DNA from: Aporrectodea caliginosa
Taxonomy: Eukaryota; Annelida; Clitellata; Crassiclitellata; Lumbricidae
Direction: 5' to 3'
Assembly: GCA_020284085.1 (NCBI GenBank)
Contig: JACEVL010000108.1
Location: forward strand, 413,501 to 477,500
DNA: 64,000 nucleotides
Part shown: positions 20,615-30,517 of the stretch, one piece after another
Layout: every line of letters begins with the position of its first letter
How positions within the stretch are numbered: the stretch's first letter is position 1
Notes under the pieces: model-generated
What the model saw: only the letters and a program-made list of their open reading frames with translations
Database searches by the model: none
Told to the model about the DNA's origin: nothing
Position numbers and translations under genes: made by a program

Positions 20615-21424
20615 TCAACGAACTTTTAACTTGAGAATTCTATCAGGTGGCAACTCAGTGTCTATAGGTACCACGATCAATTCCTCGCGAACAAATCCGC
20701 GGCCTGGTCCATCTACTAGATGATACAATGCCGGCTGGTCAGCTTGTTGGACAACATTTGAAATAACATGTATGGTCAACGACCAGTTAGGATCTGTAGC
20801 CCGTCTGTTACCACCCTCGAGTTCACCGGGTGCATACAAGTAACGGACCAGAACATCGTGTCCAAGAATCGGTTCTTTCAGGCCAACAGCACGACGAGCG
20901 GGAAGAGAGGGTTTCTGTACTACTCTATCAGCCTTAATGGCTTTAGCCGGAACCATACCATGTTTTCCGAGTAAACGCGTTGGTTCGTTGTTTAGTGCAG
21001 CCACAACCTCAGGCAGCCGGCGTACCCATTCCGCCGATCTTTCCGATGAACCTCGTGCAGCAAGGAGTAATTCTTGTGCGTATTGGGCTCCAAATAATCG
21101 CTCTGCCAAAGTTCGATTGAATCTTTCAACTATGCCCTGCTGGCGATGATTTCCAACTTCTCCACGCCTCACTTGCACATCGTGCTTCGTCAGCAATGGT
21201 TTAAAGGCACCCATAAACTCGCGGCCAGGGTCGACCTGTAGGAGTCTAGGCCAAGTCAATGGACCTCGCTTATAAATTCGGCCCAAAGCGGCTGCAACTT
21301 CAGAAGCACTTTTATCGACCAAAGGCTCAGCCTCTTTGTATCGTGAGGCCACATCAACCAGAGTCAGAGCATATTTGTACTTTTTACGACCAACTTTGTC
21401 ATGAGGAAGATACAGCANATACAC
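20615..21424 (-). pseudogene. Retroviral-type integrase (rve) of Polinton, N-terminus missing
   Basis: The open frame enters at the ambiguous base (21418) without a credible start. The catalytic core is visible: TLVDVAS with D at 21353-21355, QVDPGREF with D at 21230-21232, and GIVERFNRTL with E at 21125-21127, that is D-x40-D-x34-E, the D,D,E pattern of retrovirus-like integrases. Downstream, HDVLVRY...WSLTIHVI...ALYHLVD...REEL looks like the SH3-like C-terminal domain. No chromodomain is seen. The N-terminal HHCC zinc finger is absent, cut off where low-complexity sequence begins. The family inserts Polinton/Maverick DNA into the genome. It is transcribed towards the polymerase gene. Loss of the N-terminus could be a real deletion or an assembly join. 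Confidence 0.92.
21418..21418. other. Ambiguous base N, possible assembly join
   Basis: This is the only N noticed in the window. It sits exactly where integrase coding sequence stops and low-complexity ACATACATACAGAC-type sequence begins. Confidence 0.8.
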
Positions 21425-21524
21425 GAGTACATATACATGCGCACTTACACATATACCTACCTACATACATACAGACACGCAAAGATAAATACATAAATAT
21501 TCAGAGTCTCATCTATTGTCTGGC

Positions 21525-21690
21525 ACTGTGTTCTGGGTAGAGCACCTACCTATCTCCAGGAGCTCTTCACTTTAACCTCGGCCTGCTCTGGAGCGCTTCT
21601 GAGTAGTAATCATAAGGGGCGCTATATAAATTTCATAGATAGATGGATTGGATGGATGGATGGATGGATGATGGATGGATGGATGGATGA
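21525..21690 (+). repeat. SINE 3' part with (GGAT)n tail
   Basis: GGAGCGCTTCTGAGTAGTAA then AAGGGGCGCTATATAAATTT precedes a GATGGATGG microsatellite (21643-21690). The ending matches the 3' end of the LINE at 45586-46670. The repeat directly abuts the CUB exon's inferred donor. Confidence 0.75.
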
Positions 21691-21691
21691 C

Positions 21692-22085
21692 CTGAGAATG
21701 AAGTTGATGGGTTTCGTCGGATGTTGGCTGCTGATGATCCTGATCTCCAGAGCAGCATCGTTCTTACTGACGAACACCGTTCGCACTCTTCCATTTCCAC
21801 CACAGATCGTTGAACTCCTTTGACCTTTACCCTCCTCTCGCACAGTGGCATAAACCCGACAGGTCTTCCTCACCCCGTCGCTAGAGGTCAACACCCTCGA
21901 ACTGTCTGGAGTGAAGTCGATGAGGGTGATGTTGATTCGCTGCCCTCTGAGTGCCTGGATCGTCCAAGGCGTGTCCGACGCCCCACATCCGGTTTCACTG
22001 GAAATGATGCTGGCCAGATATCCGGTCTGGTTCGTGAGGGAGATTGGACGACGCGTCTGGCATTGATTGTCATCGGGAACAATGA
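21692..22085 (-). CDS. Exon encoding a CUB domain (host gene, partial)
   Basis: An uninterrupted coding stretch of about 130 codons on the minus strand. It reads, in order, NQCQTRR, GYLASIISSETGCG, PWTIQALRGQRINITLIDF, KTCRVYA, STICGGNGRVRTVF, LEIRIISS and PINFILR. That is the CUB pattern: C1...G-Y-L...S...CG (C2), hydrophobic-W-I-x-A-x-x-GQRI-x-(I/L)-x-(L/F)-x-D-F, then C3 and C4, and a final F-x-L strand. A TTGTTAG|TC acceptor precedes it and AG|GTCATC follows as possible donor, giving one exon for a whole domain. CUB domains occur in secreted or membrane extracellular proteins and bind proteins or carbohydrate. Gene identity, signal peptide and neighbouring exons are not visible. Codon pattern and conserved Cys argue for a live gene. 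The donor adjoins a (CATC)n repeat and is the weaker boundary. Confidence 0.82.
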
Positions 22086-25000
22086 CTAACAATTAAAAGA
22101 ACAATGAATAATCATTGTCGGTTTTTAGCCTATGATGTGGGCTTCATATCAAAACACAGTCACATATAGAGAAAGATCGAGGCACATACAGAGATAGGTG
22201 AACAGACGAAGGCACAGGCAGAGACGCAGACACAGAAAATTACACTGACAGACGGAGGCACCATCAAAGACAAAGACAGAGTTTTAAAATTAAGTATTTA
22301 TATTGTTTAGAGCCCTTCTGTGGTTGATTTGTCGTGAAGGTCGACCTTCCGTTACTTACTGTTTACCTTCTTGGGATCGGAGGACTGGTTGAACGCGTCT
22401 AACGAATTATTTATATATCTCAAAATCACGCATTTTAAAGGTGTCTAATGGAGTCTAATGTTCCATATTTGTTAACCCTAAATGATTCTGCATGAGAGCT
22501 CTCCACTGAATTGAGAGCGATCGTCGAATATTTGGCTCTAATGCAACAATGTTTGTTGACTATTAATATCTTTTAAAATAAATATCTGCGAATAGATTGC
22601 TTTTTGGTGTTCAATAAAAATGTCAAATCAAATTAAAAATTTAGCCTAATAATAATTCCCGTAGTTTCGAGTGTTTAGCGACATCTTGTGACTGCCAGAG
22701 CGGAAGACGTTGATCAATGAACATACCATACTTTGTGGTAATTGTAATTTTTATTCGCAAATTATTATAGCGCCACTTCGAGAGAGATTCATCAGAGGGG
22801 CTCATCATTAATTATTTAGGAAGCTCTTAATTAATTGGGAGATCATAATTATTATTATTTTATAACTTCTATCGAGCCGGTGTTGTATACACAACGCATG
22901 AACCGATGGCGCATCAACACTATGCGTAATAATAATTATTAGGTCAAACAATCCTTAATCATGTTTTAATTAATCTCTAGTTCTAAGCAACGACTGATTA
23001 TGTCACGAACGGTGAGAAACGGTCAAAATAATTAAACACCTCTTTTAAGTATCATAATTGCCCTACAAGAAGGCCGAAAAGCAGTTATGTTACAGTATTG
23101 ATGATAATTTCTGTTATTTTTGTATTGGCTAGACCTGAGATTTAATCATTATTTCTAATATTCTTGATCCTAAGTTATTACGTAAAAATTGGTTTGTGCA
23201 TAATTTAGTGTATGGGATTTATTATTTGAGTTGATTATTGTAATAGATAGCACTGACATTGAATAATATTTTTTTTATTATTGTACAAGCTTCAAAATAA
23301 TTGGACTTAACTGAATACTTTTGCTCGTCATGCTGGCATCAAATATTGAACCTGCGTGTACAGTTATTAGTATGTTTAGGCTGATTGAACAGTGTTGTAA
23401 ATAATGATACAGATGGGTGAAGTGAATGTAGATAGAAGTGAAGCTGTGTAAAAATGTCGAAATAATAGTTAGAAAATAATGCCATCCTTATAAACATCAA
23501 TGAAGAGCTTATTAGACTACCAAATCAATCTCGACAAGAAAAAAGGCCATTTATGCTCATAATAAAATACAGCCTCTAAAACAAACTTTTTACTATATCC
23601 GACAATATAATTTCTGTCGACGTCAACGGACTTCGTTGCCAAAATATGTCGTCCGCTCTGGATTTACGACATAGCATGCGTTTAATGAGGCGCGCATACG
23701 AACACTGAGAACAATTTCAAATGATATACAAAGGGGATTCCTTTTATGTGAAGTTGAGTCCCCGATTCTATAATAAGCTGAAATTTTGATAGAATGAAGT
23801 GTCTGCGAGGGCGAGTCTATCTGCCAAGTTTCATGACGATTGAATGATTGTAAGTGAAAGAAGATGGGCAAATTTGACTTTTAGCCTGTGGCTTAAACAA
23901 GCAAGATTGCAAGGCAATCTGTAGTTAAACTAGATGGATATAAAAGACTCTACTGCTCTGCTGGACAACGACAAAATAATTTCTGTCGACGTCAACGGCC
24001 TTCGTTGCCAAAAGATGTCGTTAAACTCTGGATCCATCCATCCGTTCTGTATTACGAAAAGTGAGAACATTTTCAAATAATTACACACCTCTTTTAAGTA
24101 TGATATACGACCTATAAGTAAAAGCAACAGAGTAATTTTTATATTTTACACTGCTTATTGTTTCAGTCCCAAGCTTAGAGAAAGAAGATGGGCAACGCTT
24201 ATCATCTATCTCTCATACACAGAGTCGCTCCCCAAACTACCATAAACACAACGCTGAAAATTACTCAAAATAATTACACACGGCCTTTGTTGTCGTATTT
24301 TGCGCTATATAAATTCTCAGAATGAATGAATGAATTTTATCATGAAATCATACATAGTATACGCAGGAAGCTGTTTTAAACAGCAAAGCCACCTCTAAAG
24401 AACAGCTGAACTGTGGAGAAAGACTCAATTTCCTCAAGCTGGTCTTGAGCACAGGAAAATCCTACCTCCCTAATTTTAACAGAAACTGGGGTTGGCTCGG
24501 CTCCACAAATTTGGCTTTAAGTTGGTCTTTTCGAAACCATTAGATAATATTGGAAAAAAACCCTAGTTACATCATGCTATTATACACAAACATTTAATAT
24601 CATGCATGCTGTGTGTAGGGCCCATGCAATCATGAGTGCTTCCCAAGCCCCATAAACAACGCTGAAAACTGTTCAAATAATTACACACCTCTTTTAAGTA
24701 TAATATTCTCCCTATAAGTTAAAGCGAAAGGGCGCGGTTTTTGTATTGATGATTCCAGATTGTATAACATGTAAATGTACAGCGCAAAGCGTTTGTCAGG
24801 CGCTTGATTAAAGAAAAGATATTATATTATATTATTATATTATAATTATAGTAATTAGTATTTATATTATATAGTAATTAGTGCCACTTTTAATATAAAC
24901 ATCTGTGGATTGATCCAGTGTTTAACGACAGCTTATGACAACAAAGGCCGTTGCCGTCGACAGAAATTATTTTGGCATAATTATTACAGCTCATTAATCT

Positions 25001-25550
25001 GGGAATCTTAAGCTGAATGAAATATGAACTTAAATGTCCAAAAAAGGTATTAGATAACAAATGATTGTTGTATATAAATGAATTTGATGCAAATGCATAT
25101 ATTATATATGTAACAGTTTTTAAATATTTCTGTAAACAATTTTCTTATTTTGAGAGGCATAATAACGGCAAACAAATAGCCACGAAAAGAGCCTGTACGG
25201 CCATTGCAAAGAACCAAAATGGCCATCCAAGACTCAGGTTGCCATAATACAACTGCCAACTTGTGTGGTATTCAAAGTGTCCTGACCCGTCCCCGCAATA
25301 CGTTAGCTTTTAATTAGCTGATGTGGTAAGAAGTAGGGCTATGGGTTCAGCCACCATAACATTCAACCATCCGACTGACAGACTGATTGCTCTAGATGCA
25401 CAAATGAGACCATAGCACTACGCTGTAATGCGTTACTGATGGTAGCTACTCGTATTATGATTACGTAGTTATCGGCTTGAACTGTCATGTTACGAGTATT
25501 GAAAGGACGAAATTAGGCAACATAAATAGGACTAGAGCTCGATGTCTGAA
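22086..25550. other. Non-coding stretch, probably intron or intergenic, with short repeats
   Basis: ACAG-rich sequence at 22140-22280; M module at 22436; eroded LINE/SINE tail (AAATTATTATAGCGCCACTT) near 22757; T modules at 23005-23090, 24044-24150 and 24644-24735; older S-like copies at 23600-23650, 23955-24030 and, inverted, 24915-24990; a SINE tail with GCGCTATATAAATTCTCAG at 24298. No coding sequence is supported in either strand. Confidence 0.6.
24044..24150 (+). repeat. T module, interspersed repeat (about 95 bp)
   Basis: The consensus is TCTGTATTATGCCATACGAA, CGGTGAGAAC, CAAATAATTACACACCTCT, TTTAAGTNTGATATTC, then GCCCTATAAGTAAAAGCAGA. Copies are near 23005, 24644, 27250, 27699, 29580, 32748, 36195, 38088, 43068, 44830 and 46975, plus an inverted one at 53575. 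The core ACACCTCTTTTAA resembles the M module's ACACCTTTAAA. Confidence 0.75.
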
Positions 25551-25554
25551 ACCA

Positions 25555-25735
25555 GAGTTTGTCTGTCTGCTTGTTTGGCTGTCTGTCTGTTTGTCAGTCT
25601 GTTTGTCTGTCTGTAATGTTTGTCTGTCTGTTTGTCTGTCTGTTTGTCTTTCTTTTTGTTTGTCTGTCTGTTTGTCTTTCTGTCTGTTTGTCTGTCTGTT
25701 TGTTTCACTGTCTGTTTGCGTCAGTCTGTCAATAA
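25555..25735. repeat. (CTGT)n/(TTTGTCTG)n microsatellite
   Basis: Runs of TGTCTGTCTGTTTGTC. Low-complexity frames on both strands arise from it and are not genes. 25736-26080 has a GC-rich stretch (25890-25960) with no recognisable gene. Confidence 0.9.
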
Positions 25736-26115
25736 TAATTACAATTACAAACACCATCACAAATTACAATCATATTTATAAGTATATCTTTCTAAAGGCA
25801 CGGCGCAAATAAAACAGCACTAACCGAGGTTTCAATGGTGGAGGAATTGTGGAAACTGGAAGTAATGGAAAGTCCTGGCGTGGGATGTACAAAACCCGAA
25901 GGTGATGTGTGAGCCGGGGGTAGGGTGGCGGAGAGGAGGGCGTTAAGGGGCGCTGTGTACGCGGTCACCTGTCACCCTAAATAATACCCGTCTGTTCGAT
26001 GACGGTCCTTCGTGACTTGGGTCCTAATTAAACCCGATTCTACGGAATAGTCACGCGACGTTCGGCATTATCAGAGATTTGATGAATGAGAGATGGCGCC
26101 TACTATAGGAAATGG

Positions 26116-26245
26116 AGGATCGGAGGAGGACGGGAGGAGGATAGGAGGAGGAGGAAGAGGAGGAGAAGGAAGGGAGGAGGACGGACGGGAGGATCAGGAG
26201 GAGGATGAATGAGGAGGGATGGAGGAGGAGGAGGAGGAGGAGTGT
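26116..26245. repeat. (GGA)n-rich purine tract
   Basis: Strings of GGAGGAGGA interrupted by CGG and TGA. One strand is almost pure purine, so triplex or slipped structures are possible. Confidence 0.85.
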
Positions 26246-26307
26246 GACGGGAGACGACAAGAAGAGGAACATCGCACCGGGTGGGGTATTAGAATATAAT
26301 ATTATAA

Positions 26308-26600
26308 TGAGGGCGCGTGATAGTTTAGTGGTTAGCATGTTAGACTGTTAACCAAAGATAGGTCGCGGGTTCAAATCCAGGCCATCGTAGAATTTTGTTT
26401 CGGGATGTCTGCTCTTCCTGCGCCAACTGAGCTGTAATGAGTGCACTGACCGTGCACTGTCTGTTGTAAGACGGTGAGGGAGAGTATTGGTTTTCCGCCT
26501 CATATGCCGAGGCTAAGAAATTGAAGTCGCTAACACTTCCAAACCATGGCTTCCTCTCAGCCTAGCTTAAGGGACTACTCTTCTTCTGCAATACAAGAAC
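26308..26600 (+). repeat. tRNA-derived SINE
   Basis: Box-A-like TAGTTTAGTGGTTAGCATG and box-B-like GGGTTCAAATCC are 40 bp apart. The body has TCTGCTCTTCCTGCGCC, CACTGTCTGTTGTAAG and TATGCCGAGGCTAAGAAA. Copy 2 of the same SINE is at 31106-32010. Confidence 0.8.
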
Positions 26601-27354
26601 GCATAAATAAATGTATAGGCCTATCTATGCTTAAGAAGGTCTGAATATAATAATCAATCAGTTGAACGATAGCTACGTACATCGATTTATATCAACTGTT
26701 GCTTTCAGAATCAAAATTCCGTTGCTGTGGAATCAAAACGAGCTTTGAAATGAATTGATAAATCGTACGGCGTGTAGTAAGATTCTTCATTAGAAAACGC
26801 ATTTCTCCTAGGGTCGCTCTGTTGAATGTAAGGGGCCTTTTGCCAAGTTGCGTTGATTGATTTCTGATGTATATATGGATTGTTTCTTTGGTTTGGAAGA
26901 AATATCGAGTGTGCTCATTTACCACTTCATTTACCAATGGAGCGATCGCTTCATTTACCAATAATACCATTAACTTGATTTTTCAATGAGGCTACCATTT
27001 CATTTACCACTTCAGTAACCACTCCACCTGAATAATTGCTTCCATGCAAAATTACCATTCCGATTACATCAACCGGTATGATTTAAACTGTAATAATCTA
27101 ATCTAATATTCAGCTGCTACTAATACCATACCAGTTCGTTCAGACTGAAGGTTGCCAATTAAACTTACCATTACCATGACCTCATTCTGGTACACCTGAT
27201 GCATAAGATGTCGTCAAACACTTGAAAGTCCTGCTACTGTTATTGTTGTAAAGCTGTATTATGCCATAGGAACGGTGATAATTGTTTTCAATTATTTCAC
27301 ACCTCTTTTAAATGATATCTTCATCATATAAGACTAAAAAGAGGGAATCTGTAT

Positions 27355-27428
27355 AGTATGCCAAAATAATCTTTGTCGGCGGCTAAGGCCTATGTTGTCA
27401 TAAGCTGCCGTTAAACTGTGGATCCAAT
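27355..27428 (+). repeat. S unit with target duplication
   Basis: It begins AGTATGCCAAAATAATC and ends GTGGATCCAAT. TCTGTAT flanks it on both sides (27348-27354 and 27429-27435). Core differences from the other copies are few (GGCTAAGGCC). Confidence 0.75.
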
Positions 27429-27489
27429 TCTGTATTACCTACGCCAGTTCCATATTATTACGAAACCGAAATGACAGTTGTCATTATGT

Positions 27490-27600
27490 ACTTCACCACT
27501 TCTTGTACTTAGGCACTGTCAATCCAAGCCTAAGCCTAGATGAGGGAGGAGGGCGCTGATGATCTGTGTTATCACACAGAATTGTTAAACTGAAAGTGAA
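27490..27600 (-). repeat. R module, minus orientation
   Basis: GAGGGAGGAGGGCGCTGATGATC and AATTGTTAAAC give an eroded R in reverse. A T module follows at 27699-27790. Confidence 0.5.
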
Positions 27601-27848
27601 ACTACTACTACTGATTGTTATCATTAAGACGTCAACGGCCCTAGTAGGCCTAGTCATTAGATATCGTTAAACGTTGGGAATAATGCTAGGGTTCTGTATT
27701 ATGCCACAGGAACACTGAGAACTGCTCAAACTTATAACACACCTCTTTTAAATGTGTTATTCGCCCTATAAGTCAAAACAGACGAGTGGTTCTCTACTTG
27801 CTTTCGTGCCCTTACCATTCTATGTGTCTGTAACAATAATGAAGCGCG

Positions 27849-28759
27849 TAGTGATGTGAAATGATTTTTTACCGGTAAAATCTCCGCATTATATTTTACC
27901 GTTGTAAAATATGGTAAAATATGGTTAAAAATGATTAAAATGGTAAATGATTAAAGTTTTATTTCTTTTCACTTAGGGCCTATTACAAATCATAAATAAT
28001 ATTTTTAGTATCAATATTCACTTGAGGTTTTCAATGTCAGCTTCATTCACAAGATTGTAGCAACTGATCATAGGCTTGGTACGTGTTGCTCAGATATTAT
28101 GCCCTGTGCGCTTTGCTGTGTAAAATTCTTTCTTTCTGTCTGTTCATGGGCTCATCACCCATTGACAAATAATGTAGGATGATTGCTGAATTGTGTTGAA
28201 ATAATACTCGGTTAGTTCTTCCAAAATTTCAACTAGTTTTCCTGCACCATTTTCTGTAGCAGAAATCTACCTATGAAATCTCCAAGCAAGTGACAAGTAA
28301 TATTAGGCTACTGTAGGGCCTAATAGACAGCAGCAACACTGGAGCCTATGTATCTTCTTTTTCTCTAAATTCTACCTACTAGAACTGATAAGTTGTAGCT
28401 TTCTAAAGTGAATGAGACCTGATATATAGGCCTACCAAATATCAGAGAAGTTTTCATCTGGGCTGAATCACTTACAACAATTATTGCAATTTGTGACAGT
28501 GGACGAAAACTCACTTTGTAATAAAAATGTGTGTTTCTGAAACAAACTATCTATTTAGCAATGCAATAGGACTACTGAGGCATTTCAATATTTGTCTGTA
28601 ACTGATAAATAGCTAAATACATCGTTGGGGAACATAACCAAGATATTACATCACTTAAATCATTTTTTTACCATTTTTTACCATATTTTATCAATTTTAC
28701 CGGTAAAAAATCCCGATATTTAACCGCAAAAATATTTTACCAGTAAATTTACATCACTA
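27849..28759. mobile_element. hAT-like element with TAGTGATGT ends
   Basis: A perfect 8-bp duplication GAAGCGCG lies at 27841-27848 and 28760-28767. The ends are TAGTGATGT and ACATCACTA. Both ends carry ACCGGTAAAAT/ATTTTACC repeats, which extend the inverted-repeat region and look like subterminal binding sites. At 911 bp with no open frame it is non-autonomous. 8-bp duplications plus TAG-type ends fit hAT. Confidence 0.9.
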
Positions 28760-28835
28760 GAAGCGCGTGTGTTGAACACCAAAACCTATTATATGCATTA
28801 TAGTACTTTTATAACGTCTTTTCGGTAGCACCTTT

Positions 28836-28917
28836 GAGCTGTAATATGCCAAAAAAATAATCTTTGTCGGCGGAAACGGCCTATGTTGTCATAAGTTGCC
28901 GTTCAACTGTGGATCCA
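28836..28917 (+). repeat. S unit
   Basis: GAGCTGTAATATGCC to GTGGATCCA, with two changes in the core (GGAAACGG, AGTTGCCGTTC). The AATCC repeats after it blur any target duplication. Confidence 0.75.
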
Positions 28918-28979
28918 ATCCAATCCAACACAGAAGGGCGCTGCCGCAAGGCTACCTACATGTAGGAATCACAAAACAA

Positions 28980-29578
28980 ATCGCTGGGTTTAATCAAGAA
29001 CGTCGTATGTAGTAGGCTACGTTTTGCAATATTTTGAGATAAACGAAGAAAACGAAAACTTTGCTTTAATCATTTTTGATTTAAACAGTGAAAATTATTT
29101 CTAGTTAAATGCTGAATAATAACAATCCTTCTTAGAATGCATTAAAGTATGCAGTGTATTGTTTACACATAACGTATAATTAGGTGAATTTTGTCAAAGT
29201 TTGACAAGATTCACCCTTTTAGCATAATACCTGATTAATGGAAATTAGCTATAACCTACCCTGCCGGATATTCTTTTCACTGTTAGTTAAGGTTTTCGTT
29301 TTTTCTTATATTTTCATAGTGTTTTGAATCGAGTTAATCATTTACAGTGTAATATGTACTATACTATTTGCATTGCTGTACGAAACTTTATGTTGCACTG
29401 TTTATCAAGGATTTAGCTAATTCAGATTTCTGAAATGTTGTTCTAGGTGTCCCTAGTTAGCGGGATCTTGATCCCTTTTGGGACTCCTCTTAAGGCCAAT
29501 CTTGATATTTTATGTTGAAATGTTATGTGTTTTGATTTGGCTTCAATAAAAGAGTTTTGATTGATTTATTGATTTGAT
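28980..29578 (+). mobile_element. Probable LINE 3' UTR fragment
   Basis: The end reads GGGATCTTGATCCCTTTTGG, GGACTCCTCTTAAGGCC, then TGGCTTCAATAAAAGAG and a short GATTGATTTATTGATT tail. That looks like the end of a LINE transcript with a poly(A) signal (AATAAA) and tetranucleotide tail. No open frame is seen upstream. The left limit is uncertain. Confidence 0.5.
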
Positions 29579-29667
29579 AGGAATGGTAAGAACTGTTAGA
29601 AAATTATTACACATCTCTTTTAAGTGCTACCTGCGCCGTATAAGAGAAAGAAGAACGGTTGATGTAT

Positions 29668-29746
29668 AAGAGCTGTAATATGCCAAAAATCTTTGTCGGC
29701 GGCAACGGCCTATGTTGTCATAAGCTGCCGTTAAACTGTGGATCCA
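29668..29746 (+). repeat. S unit with 10-bp target duplication
   Basis: The unit of 79 bp is flanked by GTTGATGTAT on both sides (29658-29667 and 29747-29756). The core is identical over about 45 bp to the copies at 4955 and 37511. An R module in minus orientation follows at 29815-29900. Confidence 0.9.
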
Positions 29747-29989
29747 GTTGATGTATTACGTTCTGTCAGTCAAATTTCATTAAAAATGCATCCGAAATTA
29801 CAATTGTTATTACGAACTCCGCCACTGCTTATAATCTGGCAGTGCTAATACCAAGCCTGGATGAAAGAGGAGGGGGACGCTAATGATCTTAGAGCGGAAA
29901 CTCATGTTTCCGACCCTTATCGCCCCCATTGAACAATCTATACTATAAGTCTAAAAGTCGGTATATAAATATATATACGACCTCAATCT

Positions 29990-30085
29990 TGTCTTTATTC
30001 TTGAGGACTTTCATACTGGGAGCGCCTCTGATTGGTGTGCACTGTGAAAGGCGCTTTATACATTTGTAAATACAATACAATATAA
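29990..30085 (+). repeat. LINE/SINE 3' tail
   Basis: GGGAGCGCCTCTGATTGG, GAAAGGCGCTTTATACATTT and a (AATAC)n run. Same tail class as 35140-35215 and 54605-54690 (both minus). Confidence 0.65.
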
Positions 30086-30109
30086 TATATATATACATAT
30101 AATTTTTAC

Positions 30110-30182
30110 GCTGGCCGAGATTTCAACCCGCAACCTCTGGATTGAAAGTACAGCACACTAACCACTAGACCATTGAGTGAAG
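30110..30182 (-). repeat. tRNA-like sequence (SINE head or tRNA pseudogene)
   Basis: The minus strand has TGGTCTAGTGGTTAGTGTG (box A) and GCGGGTTGAAATCTC (box B, one mismatch region), about 73 nt in all, close to a tRNA length. Acceptor-stem pairing is poor, so I call it a SINE head rather than a gene. Confidence 0.55.
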
Positions 30183-30219
30183 GTGAGCGACCAACGAAAC
30201 CGCTGCGGTGGTTCGATAC

Positions 30220-30420
30220 CTCTCGATCAACGCCACCTCGCGGAGACACAATCGGCGCTCTAGCGGCCTCAGACGAAATTAATCTCTTGCCATCTGTCGA
30301 CCGTTAGGAGGCGCTGCTGTCGTCGCTTGACTGTTTGCGCCGCCGCCGCTGGGGGCGCCAGGAAGGCGACGTCAGTATGACGCAGCCAAATTAAAACCTG
30401 TCAGCACCAGTCAGAGGAAA
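30220..30420 (+). promoter_or_regulatory. CpG-rich stretch, possible promoter
   Basis: In an AT-rich window this stretch is rich in CG and GC (CGCCGCCGCCGCTGG, GGAGGCGCTGCTGTCGTCG). A near-CRE CGACGTCA lies at 30368-30375 with a second half-site ATGACGCA after it. An ATG in good context (AAAATGGC) follows at 30421. Confidence 0.4.
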
Positions 30421-30431
30421 ATGGCCGACGG

Positions 30432-30507
30432 ATGATTATGAATGGATCTGACTCAACAGAGGATCTGCAAAAGACAGATCCAGATGGTCAGTACCAAACC
30501 CCAAGAG
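30432..30507 (+). CDS. Candidate first coding exon, unidentified
   Basis: ATG at 30432 opens 25 codons of non-repetitive sequence, MIMNGSDSTEDLQKTDPDGQ at the start, rich in Asp, Ser and Gln, before AG|GTTATT (a possible donor at 30508). An upstream ATG at 30421 in stronger context gives only four codons. After the donor the frame continues merely through a TA microsatellite. The CpG-rich stretch just upstream gives a promoter-like setting. It looks like the disordered N-terminus of a nuclear or cytoplasmic protein, but I do not recognise it and the exon may be chance. Confidence 0.3.
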
Positions 30508-30517
30508 GTTATTCACA

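Larger units (their letters stand above)
16376..21417 (+). mobile_element. Partial Polinton/Maverick or adintovirus-like element
   Basis: A family B protein-primed polymerase plus rve integrase is the defining gene pair of Polintons and adintoviruses (established knowledge). Here only these and a small zinc-type protein are present. Capsid (major and minor), FtsK-type packaging ATPase and maturation protease genes, usual in 15-20 kb elements, are not found on either side. No terminal inverted repeats can be paired; the left limit is a guess and the right limit is the ambiguous base. It is a relic with a frameshifted polymerase and truncated integrase. Confidence 0.8.
26085..27340 (+). repeat. 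Direct duplication, copy 1
   Basis: It aligns with 31025-32845. It shares AGGAGTGTGAYGGGAGAC, GAAGAGGAACATCGCACCGG, a tRNA-SINE, GCCGAGGCTAAGAAA, GCTGTGGAATCAAAA, GAAATATCGAGTGT, TGGAGCGATCGCTTCATTTA, and a T module ending near CACACCTCTTTTAAATG. The offset is about 4.95 kb. This copy lacks the hAT insertion and the extra SINE tail of copy 2. Confidence 0.85.

Noticed and set aside
21418..21540. N-terminal part of the integrase beyond the ambiguous base
   Set aside because: The sequence becomes CA/TA-rich low complexity with no HHCC zinc-finger residues.
25477..25812. Val/Cys/Leu/Ser-rich 111-residue frame resembling a membrane protein
   Set aside because: It is the translation of a CTGT microsatellite; hydrophobicity comes from the repeat.
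26308..26390. A true tRNA gene
   Set aside because: A- and B-box-like segments exist but the acceptor stem does not pair and a long SINE body follows; a second copy has the same body.
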